Origin: CAZCTC01 sp964501335
GTDB lineage: Bacteria; Chloroflexota; Anaerolineae; B4-G1; SLSP01
Reading direction: 5' to 3'
DNA length: 64,000 nucleotides
Assembly (NCBI GenBank): GCA_964501335.1
Contig: CAZCTC010000002.1
Location: 62,001 to 126,000, forward strand
Shown: positions 61,063 through 64,000 of the stretch, one piece after another
Layout of the letters: each line of letters begins with the position of its first letter
How positions within the stretch are numbered: the first letter of the stretch is position 1
Made by a program: the position numbers and the translations under genes
The notes under the pieces: model-generated
Seen by the model: the letters and a program-made list of their open reading frames with translations, nothing else
Told to the model about the DNA's origin: nothing
The model's database searches: none

Positions 61063-61716
61063 TTATTGGGTGTATCCCTCGATTGTTATGGAGCCGGAGA
61101 TATTGCCCCCGCTCAGGTTCGTGAACCGGATCAGATGCTCCGTAGCCCCTTTGAGCAGCCACCAATCCCCGCCGCCGCCCCGGAGCACTGCCCCAACCCG
61201 CGTGGTAGGTGAGGCGCCGCCAGGGATGTAGTATCCGTTTACCAGCGCTACGCTCCCCGTGGCTGTCACAGTCGGCCCATGCGTCAACGTCAACGGGCAG
61301 GCCGTTGCCACGTCGCGTCTCAGGTTATACATAGCGACTGCGGTGCCGGCGCTGATCGTTGGAGCCTCGTACAGATAAACACGGCCGGCTCCACCCACAT
61401 CGAACGAGGCCGCCATATGGAACAAACCGGTTCCGGTGAGTAGTCGTAAATCTACCGACGCATTATCAGCCAGGGCCGTGAATGAATGTGTTCCGCGCCA
61501 CATGTAGCCGAGGTGGATCTCAGCATGGACAATGTCAATGTTTTTTACTGCCGACGTGGCTATAACGTCAGTAAACTCCAGGCCACTGGAATTTACGGGG
61601 ACAATTTTCCCGGCCTGGGCCACACCTGCCCCGAGAACTACGGTAGTTCCGGCCGCCAGTGCAACCTGGGTCCCAGATGATAAACCGACCTCTCCCTCTA
61701 TTTTTACTCCAGCCAT
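61063..61716 (-). CDS. Structural beta-rich protein, head decoration candidate
   Basis: 217 aa. Gly/Ala/Thr-rich, with VEGEVGLSSGTQVALAAGTTVVLG-like start and a beta body ending GGNISGSITIEGYTQ. First gene after the strong hairpin at 61731-61762. Decoration or fibre role inferred from location and composition. Confidence 0.5.
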   Translation of the reverse strand: MAGVKIEGEVGLSSGTQVALAAGTTVVLGAGVAQAGKIVPVNSSGLEFTDVIATSAVKNIDIVHAEIHLGYMWRGTHSFTALADNASVDLRLLTGTGLFHMAASFDVGGAGRVYLYEAPTISAGTAVAMYNLRRDVATACPLTLTHGPTVTATGSVALVNGYYIPGGASPTTRVGAVLRGGGGDWWLLKGATEHLIRFTNLSGGNISGSITIEGYTQ

Positions 61717-61730
61717 AAGGCCTCCTATAA

Positions 61731-61762
61731 AGACGGGGGCCGGTCTGATCCGGCCCCCGTCT
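61731..61762 (-). terminator. Strong hairpin inside the late operon
   Basis: Perfect 13-bp GC-rich arms (61731-61743 / 61750-61762) between head genes. Weak U-tract on the minus strand. It may lower expression of tail genes relative to the capsid. Confidence 0.6.
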
Positions 61763-61770
61763 TGTCTGAA

Positions 61771-62364
61771 TTAGGTGCCGATCGCCACCCAGTTGACCGT
61801 TTTCACAAACGTGGTCGCGGCGGCGGGGGTAGCATCGCCGGCCCCGACCCGCTTCCAGGTTTTGATGTAGACCGACCCGGCCGCCGGAGCGCCGGCCTGG
61901 TTTCCGATCGAGGCCGTCACCAGATCCGGGTCGAGCGTCGGGTCACTCTCCAGCGTGGCTACGATGGCCACGACAGTAGCGAGCCCGGTAACGACAGTAT
62001 CCACCGCCGCCACCGTCGTATGAATGCCGCGGGCAATTTTGTAGCCCGCCGCAACGCCCTGGGTCAGCAGATTGATCTGCGCGGCCGTCGGCGTAATCTG
62101 CGTTCCGGCGCCGGCTCCCAGATAGAGAGCCGCCAGGTGCAACTCGTCCAGGTTTTTGTTGGCCCCCAAGACGGCCGCCTTGCTGGCGGCGGCGGTACCG
62201 GCCGTCACGCCGTCCAGGAACGCCAGCTCTGCCTCACTCAGCGTCGTAGTTCCCACGATCACGCCGCCGGCGGCTTTAATCGTCAGGATTGCGGTGCCCG
62301 TGGTTTTATTGTGAAAAATCAGGTCACCGCCCGACCATTTCGATCCTACAAGGGTGTTAGGCAT
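61771..62364 (-). CDS. Head fibre-like protein
   Basis: 197 aa. LIFHNKTTGTAILTIKAAGGVIVGTTTLSEAELAFLDGVTAGTAAASKAAVLGANKNLDEL is a motif widespread in phage head-fibre and tail-fibre proteins. Highly Ala/Gly/Thr-rich. Confidence 0.6.
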   Translation of the reverse strand: MPNTLVGSKWSGGDLIFHNKTTGTAILTIKAAGGVIVGTTTLSEAELAFLDGVTAGTAAASKAAVLGANKNLDELHLAALYLGAGAGTQITPTAAQINLLTQGVAAGYKIARGIHTTVAAVDTVVTGLATVVAIVATLESDPTLDPDLVTASIGNQAGAPAAGSVYIKTWKRVGAGDATPAAATTFVKTVNWVAIGT

Positions 62365-62376
62365 TTCGAGCCTCCG

Positions 62377-62847
62377 TTATGCCGTGTAATCGGCGGAGTC
62401 GGTCCCGTAGCGACCCTCGACGACCAGGAAAGCCGAGGTGATGTTCGCGGCGGCACTGGCACCAGTCCGAACGGCCACGAATTTGAACCCGTCCGATAAA
62501 ATAGCCGGATCGAGTTGGAACACGACCAGCTTCGGCTTAACCGCCGCGCTGGTGGTGAAATCCGCAGCGTCGGTCTGGCGAGTCATCGCCGAAGTTGCCG
62601 CCGTATCCTGATTGGTCCAGAGCGGCATGGTTTTGGCGATGGCCTGAGCACCGCCGCCGGCGTTCGTGGTAGCCTCCAAAATGTCGAACTTGACCGTGTT
62701 TGCCGCGCCCTGATCCAGGTAGCAGCACACGAAAACGCGCTGGGCCTCGCCAACGTTGACATAGTCCCCCGTCCGGCCGCCAGCATCGGCAGCCGGGACG
62801 AGGCACGAAACAACCATCTGAGAGTCGGGAATTGCTAAAGCGGGCAT
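62377..62847 (-). CDS. Capsid-associated protein
   Basis: 156 aa. ALAIPDSQMVVSCLVPAADAGGRTGDYVNVGEAQRVFVCCYLDQGAANTVKFDI... beta-rich, directly after the major capsid gene, the usual place of a decoration protein. Confidence 0.55.
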   Translation of the reverse strand: MPALAIPDSQMVVSCLVPAADAGGRTGDYVNVGEAQRVFVCCYLDQGAANTVKFDILEATTNAGGGAQAIAKTMPLWTNQDTAATSAMTRQTDAADFTTSAAVKPKLVVFQLDPAILSDGFKFVAVRTGASAAANITSAFLVVEGRYGTDSADYTA

Positions 62848-62863
62848 TTTTTCCTCCTCGATT

Positions 62864-64000
62864 TTAGCGGGTCGCCAAAACGATGAACGGCGACAACGTG
62901 TTGGTCCCCTGATACGGGGTCAAGGCCGAGCGCCAGAACGGTTGGCCGTCCACCCTGAAGGTGAACCTGAACGTTTGTTCGTCGTACAGGAAGCGGACGT
63001 GCATACTCGACGCCATCTGAACGCCGCCCTTTTCGGCCAGAGCGTATTGACTCATGTCAGCGAGAACGATGTCGCCTACGGTCCCCAGCGTCGAGTTGTA
63101 CTCTGTGGGAATGACCGGGCGCCCGAACAGGGTCGCATACGGTTCCCCGCTGGCGCCTCCGGCCGGCATGTACACCGGCTGACCACCAGTTCCCACGGCC
63201 AGCGACATCGAATATAACTGAGGTTCGATGTCCTGGTTGATATACCAGGCCGCATTCCGCCGAGAGCGCCCCCAGCAGCGGGACCACATTTTAACGACGT
63301 TCTCCCAGAGAAGGGTGCCAGCCGCCTGGCCGGCTTCAGCCGCCACAGTCACCAGCGCCGGGGAATTAAGGATTCCCAACGGCTTCCCCACGCCGTCACC
63401 TCTCATTATGGCGGCCTCGGTCTTAAACGAGATTTCCTCGGGGAAAATCTGCATAATGAGAGTCTGGAGCTGAGCGGCGTCAGCCAAAATCTCCTCCGTC
63501 GCATAACAGAGCCCGTACAACTTGTCGAGCTTCAATTTCACATTCTCGAACTTCGGCTTGGTCGCCGTGACGGTAGCACCCTCGGCGGCCCAATAGGCCT
63601 GGATCCCGCCGTATCGGGAGCCGTCAGCACGGGATGTTTCCGAAATCGCCGGCCATTCGGTGGAATTCGATTCGGTACTGACCGGAATCCGGAAGCACCT
63701 CGCCATTACCTGCCCGACCTCATAGGCCCGCTTCCAAATCTCTTTGGAGACATCAGTGGAAACCAAAACGCCGCCGTCAGAAGCGACCAGTTCATTCGAC
63801 CCGGCCGATTTCAGGTAGTTGGCGAAACGCTTGTCCACCGGCTTGTTCCGCGCGTGATCTGCCACGCTCTTGAAAAACTCGCCAGGAGTCAGCGGCTTAT
63901 CGAGCTCGTTGTCATGCTGAGACACGAGCGGGCCAGCTACCACGCCGGGGTTGGCCGGCGGTTGCAGTTGGGCGACCACGGCGGCCGCCACGGCCTTGAT
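62864..64000 (-). CDS. HK97-fold major capsid protein, partial
   Basis: The frame is open to the right edge, so the N-terminus (probably with scaffold/delta domain) lies outside. Seen: FANYLKSAGSNELVASDGGVLVSTDVSKEIWKRAYEVGQVMARCFRIPVSTESNSTEWP, LKLDKLYGLCYATEEILAD, FPEEISFKTEAAIMRGDGVGKPLGIL and the C-terminal HK97 ending GQPFWRSALTPYQGTNTLSPFIVLATR. Forms the capsid shell. Protease, portal and terminase are expected upstream beyond the edge. Confidence 0.9.
   Translation of the reverse strand: MKAVAAAVVAQLQPPANPGVVAGPLVSQHDNELDKPLTPGEFFKSVADHARNKPVDKRFANYLKSAGSNELVASDGGVLVSTDVSKEIWKRAYEVGQVMARCFRIPVSTESNSTEWPAISETSRADGSRYGGIQAYWAAEGATVTATKPKFENVKLKLDKLYGLCYATEEILADAAQLQTLIMQIFPEEISFKTEAAIMRGDGVGKPLGILNSPALVTVAAEAGQAAGTLLWENVVKMWSRCWGRSRRNAAWYINQDIEPQLYSMSLAVGTGGQPVYMPAGGASGEPYATLFGRPVIPTEYNSTLGTVGDIVLADMSQYALAEKGGVQMASSMHVRFLYDEQTFRFTFRVDGQPFWRSALTPYQGTNTLSPFIVLATR

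Overview
The window joins about 31.7 kb of bacterial chromosome to the left part of a temperate, siphovirus-like prophage that runs off the right edge. The host looks like a Chloroflexota member, probably Anaerolineae-like. This is inferred from secreted SBBP-propeller/Ig proteins ending in a YLPLVLK tail, a Rex regulator, TrmFO, moderately GC-rich coding sequence and many short intergenic hairpins. No taxonomic search could be run.

Host left part (1-17.5 kb, minus strand): a partial gene, a clostripain-type (C11) lipoprotein protease, then four very similar large secreted proteins in tandem. Each of the four has seven WHTFYG propeller blades followed by bacterial Ig-like repeats, and each is joined to the next by an ATGA stop/start overlap. 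A fifth propeller protein without Ig domains lies upstream. The 1.3 kb between it and the array holds repeats, hairpins and two near-identical promoter-like boxes. Host right part (17.8-31.6 kb): rex, a degenerate receiver protein, a xanthine-dehydrogenase-family fusion that has lost all eight Fe-S cysteines, dnaK-grpE-dnaJ, an HtrA-like lipoprotein protease, trmFO, a DUF2007-like gene, an unknown two-gene operon and tRNA-Arg(TCT).

Prophage (about 31.7 kb to beyond 64 kb): a large serine recombinase abuts the tRNA, and its reading frame runs through the tRNA into the flanking host gene. A minus-strand lysogeny cluster (cI-like repressor plus several small membrane proteins) faces a plus-strand early region across an operator/promoter switch. 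The early region encodes two ParB-like proteins, a RecT-like protein, two proteins with SSB-like acidic tails, a DUF1874/AcrIII-1 viral ring nuclease, a Dcm-type methyltransferase whose DNA also carries a second long open frame, an N4/N6 methyltransferase, and many small zinc-binding or unknown proteins. The late region (51.3-64 kb, minus) runs from the HK97-type major capsid protein through head decoration, connectors, tail tube, a -1 frameshifted tail-assembly chaperone, tape measure, and a Dit with an inserted beta-propeller, to Gp37-like and distal tail proteins. Terminase, portal, protease and lysis genes are not seen and are presumably beyond the right edge.

Regulation visible in the prophage includes three strong promoters with overlapping operators, four copies of a GGTTCCGATAA hairpin, and two copies of a module that combines a 20-bp palindrome with a terminator.
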